From a candidate division BRC1 bacterium HGW-BRC1-1 (GTDB lineage Bacteria > Sumerlaeota > Sumerlaeia > Sumerlaeales > Sumerlaeaceae), in NCBI GenBank assembly GCA_002842095.1, contig PHCB01000014.1, forward strand, positions 62,001 to 126,000: 64,000 nt of DNA, read 5' to 3'. The notes beneath the pieces are model-generated. The model was not told the DNA's origin. It saw only the letters and a list, made by a program, of their open reading frames with translations, and did not search any database. Below, piece after piece: positions 44,737-53,845 of the stretch (positions are counted from its first letter, which is position 1; each line of letters opens with the position of its first letter). Position numbers and translations under genes: made by a program.

Positions 44737-45606
44737 ATGAACGATCAATGGTCCAAAATCACCCTTATGTTCCCCTCTGAATGTACCGATTCGCTTTACG
44801 GCTTTTTCAGCGATTTCCCATCGATAGGCATTGAAGAAGAAGACGAGGCCGACGGCACGACGAAGTGGAAAGTTTATCTACCAACGGCCGTCATGGGCAG
44901 CGATTTCGAGTCACGCCTGCGAGAAGCCCTGCGATCGAACTCGGAAAAGCTGACCATCTCGGCCATTGAGGAAGTTCCACAGGAAAACTGGCAGGACAAC
45001 TGGCGGCAATATTTTCATATCCTCAACGTGGGCGAACGCTTCCGCATCGTCCCCTCCTGGGAGAAACCCACCACTCCCCCCTTGCCGGACCGCATTGATT
45101 TGTTCATCGAGCCCGGCATGGCTTTTGGAACCGGAACTCACGCCACCACACAGCTTTGCATGAGACTGGCCGAAACCAATCTGAGACCCGGCGCACGAGT
45201 TCTGGACATCGGCACCGGTAGCGCAATCCTGCTCATGGTCGCCATGAAACTTGGCGCAATCGAGGCAGTGGGAACTGACATAGACAACGATGTGTTGGAG
45301 AACGCCCGGGAGAACCTTCAACTGAACGAAGTGGATTCAACCCTCACGACAATCTTCATTGGCCCCCTTGACGATTTGCCCGAGGGCAAATTCGATTTCA
45401 TCTTCTGCAACATGCTCAGTCACGAATTTCTGCCGTTGCTGGGTGAAATCCATTCGCGCAGCGCCGCCGATGCAACCGTGCTCATCAGCGGACTGTTAAC
45501 GACCGAAGCGGATGAAGTGAAGGCTGCTCTCAGTCTCGCTGGCTTTCAGGTGCGAGACCAACTGCAACAAGACGAATGGTTAACTTTCGTCACGACCCCA
45601 TGCTAA
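44737..45606 (+). CDS. prmA: Ribosomal protein L11 methyltransferase
   Basis: 289 residues from ATG 44737; an upstream TTG at 44695 would add 14 non-family residues. The N-terminal substrate-binding domain ends at VPQENWQDNWRQYF, the PrmA signature is IEPGMAFGTGTHATTQLC, motif I is VLDIGTGSAILLMVA, and CNMLSHEFLPL matches the NxL loop. PrmA trimethylates L11. The gene is followed 20 bp on by a GT2 gene. Confidence 0.88.
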   Translation: MNDQWSKITLMFPSECTDSLYGFFSDFPSIGIEEEDEADGTTKWKVYLPTAVMGSDFESRLREALRSNSEKLTISAIEEVPQENWQDNWRQYFHILNVGERFRIVPSWEKPTTPPLPDRIDLFIEPGMAFGTGTHATTQLCMRLAETNLRPGARVLDIGTGSAILLMVAMKLGAIEAVGTDIDNDVLENARENLQLNEVDSTLTTIFIGPLDDLPEGKFDFIFCNMLSHEFLPLLGEIHSRSAADATVLISGLLTTEADEVKAALSLAGFQVRDQLQQDEWLTFVTTPC

Positions 45607-45626
45607 ATGAATAGCCACTTCGCATA

Positions 45627-46583
45627 ATGGATGGAACGTCTCCCGATATTTCTGTCGTCATGGTGAGCTACGGCAGCAGCGCCCATGTGCAGACCGCCGT
45701 TGCCGCGTTGTTGGCACAGACGGAGGTCTCCCTCGAGATCATTGTCGTCGACAACGCCTCGCCCGACCATGACGCCGACAACCTGACCGGTTTGCCCATC
45801 AACCTTGTGCGAAGCGAAAAGAACCTCGGCTATGGACTCGGCATCAATCTGGGAGCCCAAAAAGCCAGCGGGAAGTATCTCTGCGTCCTGAACCCGGATG
45901 TCATACCACCGCCGGATTGCCTGGCAGCGTGGTTGCGGGAGGCGCGGAAAATCACATCCACGGGTCAGAAACTGGGCTGTCTGGCCCCGAGACTGACCAT
46001 GCTCAATGGAAACCCGCAGAAATCCGTGTATGCTTTTATGACCCCGCTCAACTATTGGTCTCAGCATTCCGTTGCAGCCGGGGCACTGAAATGGATCCGA
46101 AAACGTTGGCGGGGAGCCGCGCCGCCCCCGACCTCAATACCAAGGCCGGTAGACTGGGTGATGGGAGCGGCCATGCTTTTTCCGCGCGAGGCTTTTGAAG
46201 CTGTGAGCGGATTTTCACCCGGCTATTTTCTATATGCGGAAGATATGGATATCTGCCGTCGATTGAAGGACGCAGGATTTCCAACCTGGTTCACCCCGGA
46301 AGTAACGCTTCCCCATGCACTGGGCGAAAGCTCCCCCGAACCTCGCGACGTATCCGTCGAGCGTCTTTATCGCGGATTACTCACGTTCCTCCATCAGCAT
46401 TACACCCCGCTTCGATCGATACCCATTCGCGCATGCATGGTGGCCGACATGGTGTTGCGCATCATTCTCGTGGCGGGGCCGGCGGCGGTCCTTCGAAAGG
46501 AAAAAGATTTTCAACGCCTCAGAGGTTACCGACGGGTTTTGCAGTTGGTTATGAGTAATGGCAGCAAATTGAAACCCGAATAA
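45627..46583 (+). CDS. Family 2 glycosyltransferase (rhamnosyltransferase-like)
   Basis: 318 residues. GT-A fold with ISVVMVSYGS, IIVVDNASPDHD (first Asp), NLGYGLGINLGAQKASGKYL, the CVLNPDV metal-binding stretch, and WVMGAAMLFPREAFEAVSGF then YAEDMDICRRL with the base motif ED. A C-terminal hydrophobic segment (MVADMVLRIILVAGPAAVL) may tether it to the membrane. Likely adds a sugar to a cell-surface glycan; donor unknown. Confidence 0.85.
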   Translation: MDGTSPDISVVMVSYGSSAHVQTAVAALLAQTEVSLEIIVVDNASPDHDADNLTGLPINLVRSEKNLGYGLGINLGAQKASGKYLCVLNPDVIPPPDCLAAWLREARKITSTGQKLGCLAPRLTMLNGNPQKSVYAFMTPLNYWSQHSVAAGALKWIRKRWRGAAPPPTSIPRPVDWVMGAAMLFPREAFEAVSGFSPGYFLYAEDMDICRRLKDAGFPTWFTPEVTLPHALGESSPEPRDVSVERLYRGLLTFLHQHYTPLRSIPIRACMVADMVLRIILVAGPAAVLRKEKDFQRLRGYRRVLQLVMSNGSKLKPE

Positions 46584-46676
46584 TAACAGATTCGCTCCCA
46601 GTAACCCCATAACAATCCCCCTCTCACGCAGCCTATCTGTTTTTCCGTCCTTGCATCTCAGCCCCTGAGCTTTCCA

Positions 46677-47801
46677 ATGACCCGCATGACTGCCACTGCT
46701 TCCCTTCCGATTGCCTCCGTTCGCCCTCCACGCCTTGCGTCCCTCGATGCCTTCCGCGGGTTCACCATCGTTGGCATGCTTTGGGTCAACAACCTCAGCT
46801 CATCCATGCCTGTCCCCCGTCAATTTGGGCACGCTCGCTGGGGGGATTTTCCCACCTTCTGCGACATGATTTTCCCGTGGTTTCTGCTCATTGTGGGCGT
46901 GGCCCTTCCTTTTGCAAAGGCCTCACGACTCAAGCGCGGCATCTCCCGTCCGCGATATTATCTCGGGGCGTTCCGCCGCATGGCCATGCTCATGATGCTC
47001 GGCTGGCTCATCAATTCCAGTGGCGCGAAAAGAATCGTAATCGGCCTCGATGTGCTTCAACTCATCGGCCTCGCTTATCTGACAGCAGCGCTGTGTGACG
47101 ATTTTCCGCGTCGCGTACGAATGGCCATCATCGCTGCACTCTTCCTGTGGCATTGGACCCTTCTGCGATTCATCCCGATCCCCGGCATGGGCGCGGGCGT
47201 GTTTGACCAAGACCGCAACGCCATCACCTACATAAACTCCATTCTCCAACCCTATCACCTGCGCGGATTCTTCTCCACCTTTCCCACCGCCGCGCTCGTC
47301 ATGATCGGCGCGTTCGTGGGCGACATGTTGCGCAATCCCGACATGGCACCCACCCGCAAATCGCTGCGCGTTGCCGCCCTGGGGGCTGTCATGATCGTCA
47401 TCGGTCTTGTCTGGCACCTTGATCTGCCCATGAACAAAACCGTGTGGACACCGCCCTACCTCCTCTTTGCCGGCGGCATCGGGTGCGTCATCCTCGCGCT
47501 CTTCCACCAGATCATCGACGTGGCCGGATTTCGCCGCTGGGCGTTCCCCCTCGTGGTGTTCGGCATGAACGCCATCACGGTTTATGTCCTGTCGATTCTT
47601 GTGCGGCTCCATGTTTTCTTTGAATGGGAAACAACGCTTTCTGACGGCACCGACGTGAACCTGTGGACTGCCTCTCTGCGATGGTTCGAATCATCCCTTG
47701 GCGCCCCAACCGGCGGCATGGTTATGATAGCCGCCTACATCTCCGCCTGGTGGCTGGTGATGTACTGGCTGTACCGCCGTAACATCTTCTGGCGGGTGTA
47801 A
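46677..47801 (+). CDS. COG4299/DUF5009-type membrane acyltransferase-like protein (NagX/HGSNAT family)
   Basis: 374 residues with about ten helices. The N-terminal RLASLDAFRGFTIVGMLWVNN and FCDMIFPWFLLIVGVALPFA blocks are diagnostic of the heparan-alpha-glucosaminide N-acetyltransferase-like family; VFGMNAITVYVLSILVR is the usual late helix. Family members are thought to acetylate amino sugars across a membrane. Two in-frame ATGs lie close together at the start. It follows the GT2 gene by 94 bp. Confidence 0.82.
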   Translation: MTRMTATASLPIASVRPPRLASLDAFRGFTIVGMLWVNNLSSSMPVPRQFGHARWGDFPTFCDMIFPWFLLIVGVALPFAKASRLKRGISRPRYYLGAFRRMAMLMMLGWLINSSGAKRIVIGLDVLQLIGLAYLTAALCDDFPRRVRMAIIAALFLWHWTLLRFIPIPGMGAGVFDQDRNAITYINSILQPYHLRGFFSTFPTAALVMIGAFVGDMLRNPDMAPTRKSLRVAALGAVMIVIGLVWHLDLPMNKTVWTPPYLLFAGGIGCVILALFHQIIDVAGFRRWAFPLVVFGMNAITVYVLSILVRLHVFFEWETTLSDGTDVNLWTASLRWFESSLGAPTGGMVMIAAYISAWWLVMYWLYRRNIFWRV

Positions 47802-47924
47802 AACCTGTCGGCCTGTTAAACGAACCGCACCTCCTCCGCGTCCCGGCCCCTCCGGTTCCGACGAATGGAATGTCGAACTGAACGGTCTTTTCTTTTAGTG
47901 ATGTGGAGGAGTTTATAAACTCTA

Positions 47925-48254
47925 TTGGCTAACGATACGAAAACGAGTCAGAAGCAAACCAAGGTATACGAATGTGAAGCGTCACCGGTGGAATATGGGA
48001 ACCCTCAAACCTCTCTCCCTCCACGAGGCAATCAACGTTCTTCCCCCATGCCGCCCTTTGCCCGCTCATTCGCCTTCCGTGTTGGAGGCGTGGCACTCAT
48101 CGTTTTGATATTGGGGCTGTTCCTGTTTGTAAAACTCGCAGGAGCATTGATTGGCGCGACCGTTGCCGTGCTGTCCAACCCCCGTGCCCTCGCGCTTCTG
48201 TTGGGAGCTTTTCTCGTATTTCTTTTGTTGCGCCGCAACAATCCCCGCCGTTAA
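47925..48254 (+). CDS. Small membrane protein, hypothetical
   Basis: 109 residues from a TTG whose nearest GGAGGAG lies 13 bases upstream; an ATG at 48048 would give 68 residues without the polar N-terminus. Two hydrophobic helices (VGGVALIVLILGLFLFVKLAG and LALLLGAFLVFLLL) and a basic tail RRNNPRR. No family recognised. Confidence 0.5.
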   Translation: MANDTKTSQKQTKVYECEASPVEYGNPQTSLPPRGNQRSSPMPPFARSFAFRVGGVALIVLILGLFLFVKLAGALIGATVAVLSNPRALALLLGAFLVFLLLRRNNPRR

Positions 48255-48263
48255 ACCTCTCCC

Positions 48264-48368
48264 ATGCCAAAAGCTGGAAAAGTTATCGTGATCAGTTATT
48301 GGGGCTTTGTCATCACCATGTTGGCCATCACCCTGGCAATCCGGTGGTTTAAAACTCACCCCTTGTAA
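48264..48368 (+). CDS. Possible 34-residue membrane microprotein
   Basis: ATG at 48264 opens a 34-codon frame: a basic start (MPKAGK), one hydrophobic helix (WGFVITMLAITLAI) and a basic end (RWFKTHPL). It follows the previous small membrane gene by 9 bp and overlaps the 3' end of recD2 by 20 bp on the opposite strand. No ribosome site is obvious, so coding is uncertain. Confidence 0.35.
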   Translation: MPKAGKVIVISYWGFVITMLAITLAIRWFKTHPL

Positions 48369-50532
48369 GCAGCGCCCGCCGCTGGCCCACCAAAACCACC
48401 AGACCACGGCCGCGGGTAACAGCCGTGTAGAGCAGGTTGCGCTGAAGCATAACGAAATGCGTCGTGTGGACCGGCATCACAACCGCGCGGTACTCGCTGC
48501 CCTGCGACTTATGGACAGTAATCGCGTAGGCCAGTTCCAGATCATCCAGATCGCTCGACTCATAAAAAACCAGCCGTCCGTCAAAGTTAACCCGCAGAGT
48601 GTGGTCGTCCTGATTGACCGATGAGATGAATCCGATGTCGCCGTTGAAAACGTCTTTATCGTAATCGTTGGAGGTCTGCATCACCTTGTCGCCCGGGCGA
48701 AACGCGATCCCGCTGCGCTCGATGCCCCGTCCCCGTGGATTCAACAGGTTTTGCAATTCGCGATTCATGTTTTGCGCCCCCAACAAACCACGGTGCATCG
48801 GCGTGATAACCTGTATGTCCGCCCGAGCATCGAAACCAAACTTGGAGGGGATCTGCACCTGAACCAACTTCTTGATCGCATCCACGGCTGAAGCGGGATC
48901 CTCACGCTCCACCAGCATAAAATCGCTCACCTCACCATCTTTTATCGGAGGAATAATCGGCACATCCCCGGCGTTAATCCGGTGAGCGTTCATCACAATG
49001 TGCGACGCCTGGGCCTGACGAAAAATCTCGTGCAGTCGCACCTGCGGCACCACCTGGCTTTGCAGCAAATCGCGCAAAAAACTTCCCGCCCCCACCGAAG
49101 GCAACTGATCAATGTCGCCCACCAACACCAGCGAGGTGGTGCTTTGCAACGCCCGCACGAGGGCATGGGCAAGTTGCACATCGATCATGGAAGCCTCGTC
49201 CACGATGATGAAATCCGTCTTCAGGGGGTTCTGCGGATTACGCAGCCACTTGTTTTCCTGCGGACTAAACTGCAACAAGCGGTGAATGGTCGCCGCCGGC
49301 ATGTCTGTCAATTCGTTCATGCGTTTGGCCGCGCGCCCCGTGGGTGCCGCCAGCAAGGTGCTCACGCCGAATTTTTGCAAAATGCGCAGGATCGCCTTGA
49401 TGATGGTGGTCTTGCCCGTACCCGGCCCCCCGGTAATGACGAGCACCCCGCCGCCCAGCGCCTGAGCCACGGCTTGCTTTTGATGCGACGCAAGGCTGAA
49501 TCCATGAGTCGTCTCGAAATGCGCGATCTCCTTGAGGGGTTCAATCTTGGGGAGAAGTTTTCCACTCTTCATCAGATGAAGCAAACCAGTCGCAACACCC
49601 ACTTCGTGGCGGTGCAACGATGCGAGATAAACCGCCCGGGTTTGATCCGGCAGAAGATCCAACACCACGTGGCCATCTTCCTTGAGCGCATTGATCGCTG
49701 TCACGATCAGATCAGGTTCCACGCCAAGCGCCTCCGAGGCTCTTTGAATCAGCGGGTCCGCGGGGAAAAACATGTGTCCCTCCCCCGCCAGTTCCTGCAG
49801 CATAAAGAAAATGCCCGACTTGCAACGGTCCACGCTCTCCACCGGGATGCCGATTTTCTGCGCCATCATGTCGGCCGATTTGAAACCGATCCCCTTGATG
49901 TCCAATGCGAGCTGGTACGGATTGCGGCGGATTTTCTCGATGCTGTGAACGCCGTACTGGCGATAAATGCGATGAGCGAAACCCTGCGGGATACCATACT
50001 GCTGCACGAACATCATGATGTCGCGCAGCGCCCGATGCTCGGTCCAGCTTGCGCGAATCTGCTCAACTCTCTTGGGGCCAATCCCCTCGGCCTTGCTCAA
50101 CTTCTCCGGATGATTTTCGATCACGTCGAAGATATCCGCACCAAATTTCTGCACCAGTTTTTTGGCGTATCTCTTACCGATGCCTCGAATTAATCCGCTC
50201 GCCAGATAGCGCTCCATGGCCTCGGTCGCCGTCGGCTGAACCGGCGTGAAACGTTCCACCCGAAACTGTCGCCCATATTTTTTATCGGTTACCCAACCGC
50301 CCTCCACGTGCAAAAATTCCTGCGGCTGCACCGTGGCCAGATTCCCGATGATGGTCACCTCGTCTCGCGTACCCTGAGGGCGCAACCCCACCACGGCATA
50401 ACCAGTTTCATCATTGGAAAATAGAATCCGCTCGACCGTGCCCTCAAGCCCTTCGGGCTTTCCGCCTTCCGGATCATCTGGCAGGGGCTCAGGCGAGGGT
50501 TGCGAAGCGCGATCCTCATCCATCGTCGTCAT
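48349..50532 (-). CDS. recD2: RecD2-type DNA helicase
   Basis: 727 residues. A RecD2 N-terminal OB-like and helix-hairpin-helix region (ETGYAVVGLRP, SGLIRGIGKRYAKKLVQKFG, EGIGPKRVEQI) precedes an SF1 helicase core: Walker A ITGGPGTGKTTIIK, Walker B FIIVDEASMID, GDIDQLPSVGAG, and YAITVHKSQGSEY. A 5'-3' helicase of RecBC-independent type, involved in repair. The start lies inside the end of the upstream TPR gene (17-base overlap), so the two are coupled. Confidence 0.92.
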   Translation of the reverse strand: MTTMDEDRASQPSPEPLPDDPEGGKPEGLEGTVERILFSNDETGYAVVGLRPQGTRDEVTIIGNLATVQPQEFLHVEGGWVTDKKYGRQFRVERFTPVQPTATEAMERYLASGLIRGIGKRYAKKLVQKFGADIFDVIENHPEKLSKAEGIGPKRVEQIRASWTEHRALRDIMMFVQQYGIPQGFAHRIYRQYGVHSIEKIRRNPYQLALDIKGIGFKSADMMAQKIGIPVESVDRCKSGIFFMLQELAGEGHMFFPADPLIQRASEALGVEPDLIVTAINALKEDGHVVLDLLPDQTRAVYLASLHRHEVGVATGLLHLMKSGKLLPKIEPLKEIAHFETTHGFSLASHQKQAVAQALGGGVLVITGGPGTGKTTIIKAILRILQKFGVSTLLAAPTGRAAKRMNELTDMPAATIHRLLQFSPQENKWLRNPQNPLKTDFIIVDEASMIDVQLAHALVRALQSTTSLVLVGDIDQLPSVGAGSFLRDLLQSQVVPQVRLHEIFRQAQASHIVMNAHRINAGDVPIIPPIKDGEVSDFMLVEREDPASAVDAIKKLVQVQIPSKFGFDARADIQVITPMHRGLLGAQNMNRELQNLLNPRGRGIERSGIAFRPGDKVMQTSNDYDKDVFNGDIGFISSVNQDDHTLRVNFDGRLVFYESSDLDDLELAYAITVHKSQGSEYRAVVMPVHTTHFVMLQRNLLYTAVTRGRGLVVLVGQRRALLTRGEF

Positions 50533-51583
50533 CCCCCCGCTTCAGTCGGTCCCACTCTTTCGCGCGCATGCGGCGCAATTCCTTCTCAATTTCATTCTTG
50601 CGGAGCTGCTTAACTTCCGACCGATCACGAATCATGGCTCCCACCAGGCGGAACACAAAACGCAACACAACCAGCGTAATCACCAGGATGATAAGGCTAA
50701 CCATGGTTTTGCCCGCCACGAGAGCCGGGTTGCGACTTTGGTTCAGCTCACGGATTTTTTCAAAATGCTTCTTCAATGGGACCGACTGCGTGGACCCAAG
50801 CTTGAGCGCTTTCTGGTATGCCTGCCGCGCCAGGTCCCACTGTCGGTCGTGTTCGAGCATCATACCCAGCGTGAACCATCCGTCGGCATAATGCGGAAAA
50901 GCGTGCACGAACCCACCCACCGCCTCCAGCGAATGGGTTGTCAGATCCCCCTTGGGAAAGGCATTCGGAGGCTCCCCCCGCCCGACCCATGCCTGCGACA
51001 TTTCATCCAACAAGACATGGTTGCGCCCAAACTCACCGTCGCCCGCAATCAGCTTGTTAAAATCCAACATACGCAGGCGCACCTGTTCAGCCCCTGCCCG
51101 GATGTCCGGACGCAGCGCCAGTGCTCGCTGCAAATACTGTTCAGCCTCCGCAGGGCGGCCACGCATCATTCGCGCCGTGGAGAGGTTCAGCAAAGTGCCC
51201 ACGTCCCCCGGATTGCGCCGCAACAGTTCCTGCCATGAAGCCTCGGCCTGGGGATCCTTCGCCTGAAGAAAAGAGCGCACCGCGTAATCCCGCAGAAATT
51301 CCGGGTCACCCGCATTCACGCTTTTCTGACGTTCCATCTCCGTCAGTTCCTTCGTATCGAATCGGCGCTTTTCCTTTTCCTCCTGCTCATATTCGCCATA
51401 AACCAACTTGCGCAGATTCGTCTGAGGCGCATCCGTCGGTTGAAAGCCTTCGCTCCAATAAAACTGAGACTGCACCCTTGCCCCGAGAAACAGGATGATC
51501 AGCGACAGGATACCGACCACAATCGCCCGGTGGTTTCGGATCAATTCGCCGTAACAATGGAATGCACGCCAAGCCGTATTCAT
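50516..51583 (-). CDS. Membrane-anchored TPR protein
   Basis: 355 residues from ATG 51583. One N-terminal helix (IVVGILSLIILFLGA) and one C-terminal helix (MVSLIILVITLVVLRFVFRLV) flank a TPR-type region (NPGDVGTLLNLSTARMMRGR, EAEQYLQRALALRPDI, HYADGWFTLGMMLEHDRQ). The C-terminus is strongly charged (RRMRAKEWDRLKRGDDDDG). No named family. It precedes recD2 with overlap, though a shared role is not obvious. Confidence 0.7.
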   Translation of the reverse strand: MNTAWRAFHCYGELIRNHRAIVVGILSLIILFLGARVQSQFYWSEGFQPTDAPQTNLRKLVYGEYEQEEKEKRRFDTKELTEMERQKSVNAGDPEFLRDYAVRSFLQAKDPQAEASWQELLRRNPGDVGTLLNLSTARMMRGRPAEAEQYLQRALALRPDIRAGAEQVRLRMLDFNKLIAGDGEFGRNHVLLDEMSQAWVGRGEPPNAFPKGDLTTHSLEAVGGFVHAFPHYADGWFTLGMMLEHDRQWDLARQAYQKALKLGSTQSVPLKKHFEKIRELNQSRNPALVAGKTMVSLIILVITLVVLRFVFRLVGAMIRDRSEVKQLRKNEIEKELRRMRAKEWDRLKRGDDDDG

Positions 51584-51618
51584 CAGAAGGTTTGTGTCAG
51601 GAGGCACCCGATTCGGCA

Positions 51619-51990
51619 ATGAAATACAGCGACATCGTCATGGACCATTTCGACCATCCGCGCAACGCGGGTGAACCCGAGTTATGGAACGTCTGCGCCG
51701 AAGCGGACAACCCCGTCTGCCTCGATCGTCTCAAATTATACCTCTTCGTCGCCGGGGACGGAACCATCGAAACCGCCGGATGGCAGGCCGAAGGGTGTGT
51801 GCCCACTCTGGCCGCCGCCTCTTTTGTATCGCAGTGGGCCAGGGGTCGAAATATTAAGGAAGTATCATCCCTCACCGGCGAAGAACTGATCGCTCACCTC
51901 GGGGGGCTTCCTGCCACAAAAAAACACGCGGCTTATCTTGCGGCGGAAGTCGCAGCATTGTGCGCTGCGAAATTTTTTACGCGGCAGTAA
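51619..51990 (+). CDS. IscU/NifU-N-like iron-sulfur scaffold, third Cys missing
   Basis: 123 residues. The fold matches IscU: MDHFDHPRNAGE, ADNPVCLDRLKLYL (first ligand Cys plus the Asp two residues on) and WQAEGCVPTLAAASFVSQW (second Cys). The third Cys, normally in KLHCS, is Ala (KKHAAYLAAEV); another Cys lies a little later (ALCAAKF). No IscS, HscA or other Fe-S gene adjoins it. It may be a specialised or degenerate scaffold. ATG 51619 is chosen since upstream codons overlap the divergent TPR gene. Confidence 0.75.
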   Translation: MKYSDIVMDHFDHPRNAGEPELWNVCAEADNPVCLDRLKLYLFVAGDGTIETAGWQAEGCVPTLAAASFVSQWARGRNIKEVSSLTGEELIAHLGGLPATKKHAAYLAAEVAALCAAKFFTRQ

Positions 51991-52981
51991 TAGACAACAT
52001 AACGCGCGCCGAGTGAAGGAAGAGCAGAATCGTCGAAATGTCCGTGAGCGCCAGCGTGATCGGTCCCGCTGCCACCCGCGGGTCGCGTCGCGTCGCGTGC
52101 AAGATGGCCGGAACAATCACCCCCCAGGCTCCCGCACTGGTCACGGCTGCAGCGATACTCCCGCCCATCGTCAACGCCAGTCCGGGCGTTACGCCCAATG
52201 CCAGCGCCGCAAGGATCACGCAACTGCCCGTACCAATGCCCAACATAAGCGACGTCAGCACCTCGTGCCGCAGCATGTTCATCCCTGTTTGCCAGCTCGA
52301 TAACTGCCCGTGCAAACGCTGCACGGCGAGCGACATGGATTGAATAGCCACGCTCTCCCCCAACCCAAGCGCCAGTGTGAGAAACGACGCCAGCGCGATG
52401 GCCTGAGCCAGCGTTGCCTGATAAAACATCGCCAGCACGGCACAGGTAATACCGCTCGCAAGCGTGGCCATGAGCCATGGAAAACGATACCGCACAGCCT
52501 GCCAGGGAGAAGCATTGCGCACCTGCGACAGGCGCACACCGATCACCTGATAGACGTCCTCCACGTTCTGCATCTCCGTGAAGTTGAAAACCTCTTCCGT
52601 GAACAAAGAGACGTCCACCGTGCCCAGCACACGCCGTTCTTTATCCACCACGGGAAACGCCAGAAAGCGATGCATGATGAAAAGCTCGCAAGCATCCGCC
52701 AGCGTATACGTGTCCGGCATCGCAACGACACGCTTCACCATAATGTCGCCCAGCAATGTTTCCGGCATTGCCGTCAGCAACCGCCGCGTGGGGATCACGC
52801 CCTGCAGATGAAGATCATCATCGACCACATAAAAGTACATGACCTGCTCGTCGATTCCGGTACGGCGGACAGTCTCTAAGGTCTGCTGAACGGTTGTGGT
52901 TTGCGAAAACAGAGGATAGTCCGTCCGCAGATGGTCGGTAACCGGTTCGCTTAGAGAATCCTTTTCAGGGGGAGAGATCAT
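51977..52981 (-). CDS. MgtE-like divalent cation transporter, short form
   Basis: 334 residues: CBS pair (~30-150; DDLHLQGVIPTRRLL, FLAFPVVDKERRVLGTV) and five helices of the MgtE pore domain (~170-334; FPWLMATLASGI, RRDPRVAAGPITLALTDIST). The usual N-terminal superhelical Mg sensor domain is missing. The GGNxGxQ turn reads GLGESVAIQ. It is probably a Mg2+ or other cation channel with altered gating. Its end overlaps the IscU-like gene end by 14 bp, convergently. Confidence 0.82.
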   Translation of the reverse strand: MISPPEKDSLSEPVTDHLRTDYPLFSQTTTVQQTLETVRRTGIDEQVMYFYVVDDDLHLQGVIPTRRLLTAMPETLLGDIMVKRVVAMPDTYTLADACELFIMHRFLAFPVVDKERRVLGTVDVSLFTEEVFNFTEMQNVEDVYQVIGVRLSQVRNASPWQAVRYRFPWLMATLASGITCAVLAMFYQATLAQAIALASFLTLALGLGESVAIQSMSLAVQRLHGQLSSWQTGMNMLRHEVLTSLMLGIGTGSCVILAALALGVTPGLALTMGGSIAAAVTSAGAWGVIVPAILHATRRDPRVAAGPITLALTDISTILLFLHSARVMLSITAA

Positions 52982-53084
52982 GGTCTAAGCGTATTCCACA
53001 GTCAGAGAACTTATCCACGAGAAACTCTTATTTCCCCGATCTGATCCTGTGATTCTGAAAAATGTTCGACACTAATATATAGCT

Positions 53085-53561
53085 TCAACGATTGCGCCGT
53101 GCATCCAACCAGGCCTGCAAAATGATAGCCGCTGAAACTGAATCCACATGCTCGCGTCGCTTTTGACGGCCCACCCCCGAATTCAACCGAATCGCATGGG
53201 CCTCGACAGTGGACCTGCGTTCGTCCCAATAACAAACAGCCACACCATCCGGCAACACCCCTTCGAGTTCAGCCATGAACCGCCGCACACGCCCGGCCTG
53301 TTTCCCCAGGCTGCCGTCCATGTTCATCGGCAAACCCGCCACCACCACGTCCACAAATTCCGCTGCCACAAGCGCAGCTATTTTCTCGATCGCTCCCCCC
53401 GCTTTACGCTCCACAATTTCGGACGGTGTGGCGAGCAACAAGGTCGGGTCGCTAAATGCCACGCCGATCCGCGCATCCCCCACATCCAGCGCCATGACCC
53501 GGTGCCCCGGGGCAATGGCGAGATCAAGCCCCTTGCTGTAAGAATGCTCTTCCTGTCTCAC
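53085..53561 (-). CDS. ruvX: Putative pre-16S rRNA nuclease / Holliday junction resolvase YqgF
   Basis: 158 residues. RNase H-like YqgF fold: MALDVGDARIGVAFSDP (first Asp), VVVAGLPMNMDGSLGKQ, VCYWDERRSTVEA and a final Asp in HVDSVSAAIILQAWL. The first ~22 residues are extra; a start at the MALDVG methionine would be short by family norms, so 53561 is kept. It processes 16S rRNA ends in E. coli. Monocistronic here. Confidence 0.88.
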   Translation of the reverse strand: MRQEEHSYSKGLDLAIAPGHRVMALDVGDARIGVAFSDPTLLLATPSEIVERKAGGAIEKIAALVAAEFVDVVVAGLPMNMDGSLGKQAGRVRRFMAELEGVLPDGVAVCYWDERRSTVEAHAIRLNSGVGRQKRREHVDSVSAAIILQAWLDARRNR

Positions 53562-53756
53562 AAGAGAATGCCATCAATGGCGAAATTTTTCATGCACTCA
53601 CCTTAAACAGAACGAAAAGTTGCCTCGCCAATCATTTAATCGACATTTCTCCTGATTTTGTTGGGCGTTATGTTGTGATGTTAGCGTGGCAAACGAACAT
53701 GGACACCGTTGACCCCTTGGGGACGTGCGGTTGACAAGATCGCATTGTGCACGGGT

Positions 53757-53774
53757 GGAGTCTCCTACGACTCC
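53757..53774 (+). promoter_or_regulatory. Hairpin in the rplM leader
   Basis: GGAGTC (53757-53762) and GACTCC (53769-53774) form a six-pair hairpin about 70 bases before rplM. A TTGACA lies at 53731 without a convincing -10. It may take part in ribosomal-protein autoregulation, but no known L13 leader structure is recognised. Confidence 0.35.
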
Positions 53775-53845
53775 GAATAAAGGTTGAGTCACGGCATATA
53801 TCCGCACGGTTTTTGCCTTACGCCTATTTGAGGATTGATAGCAGG

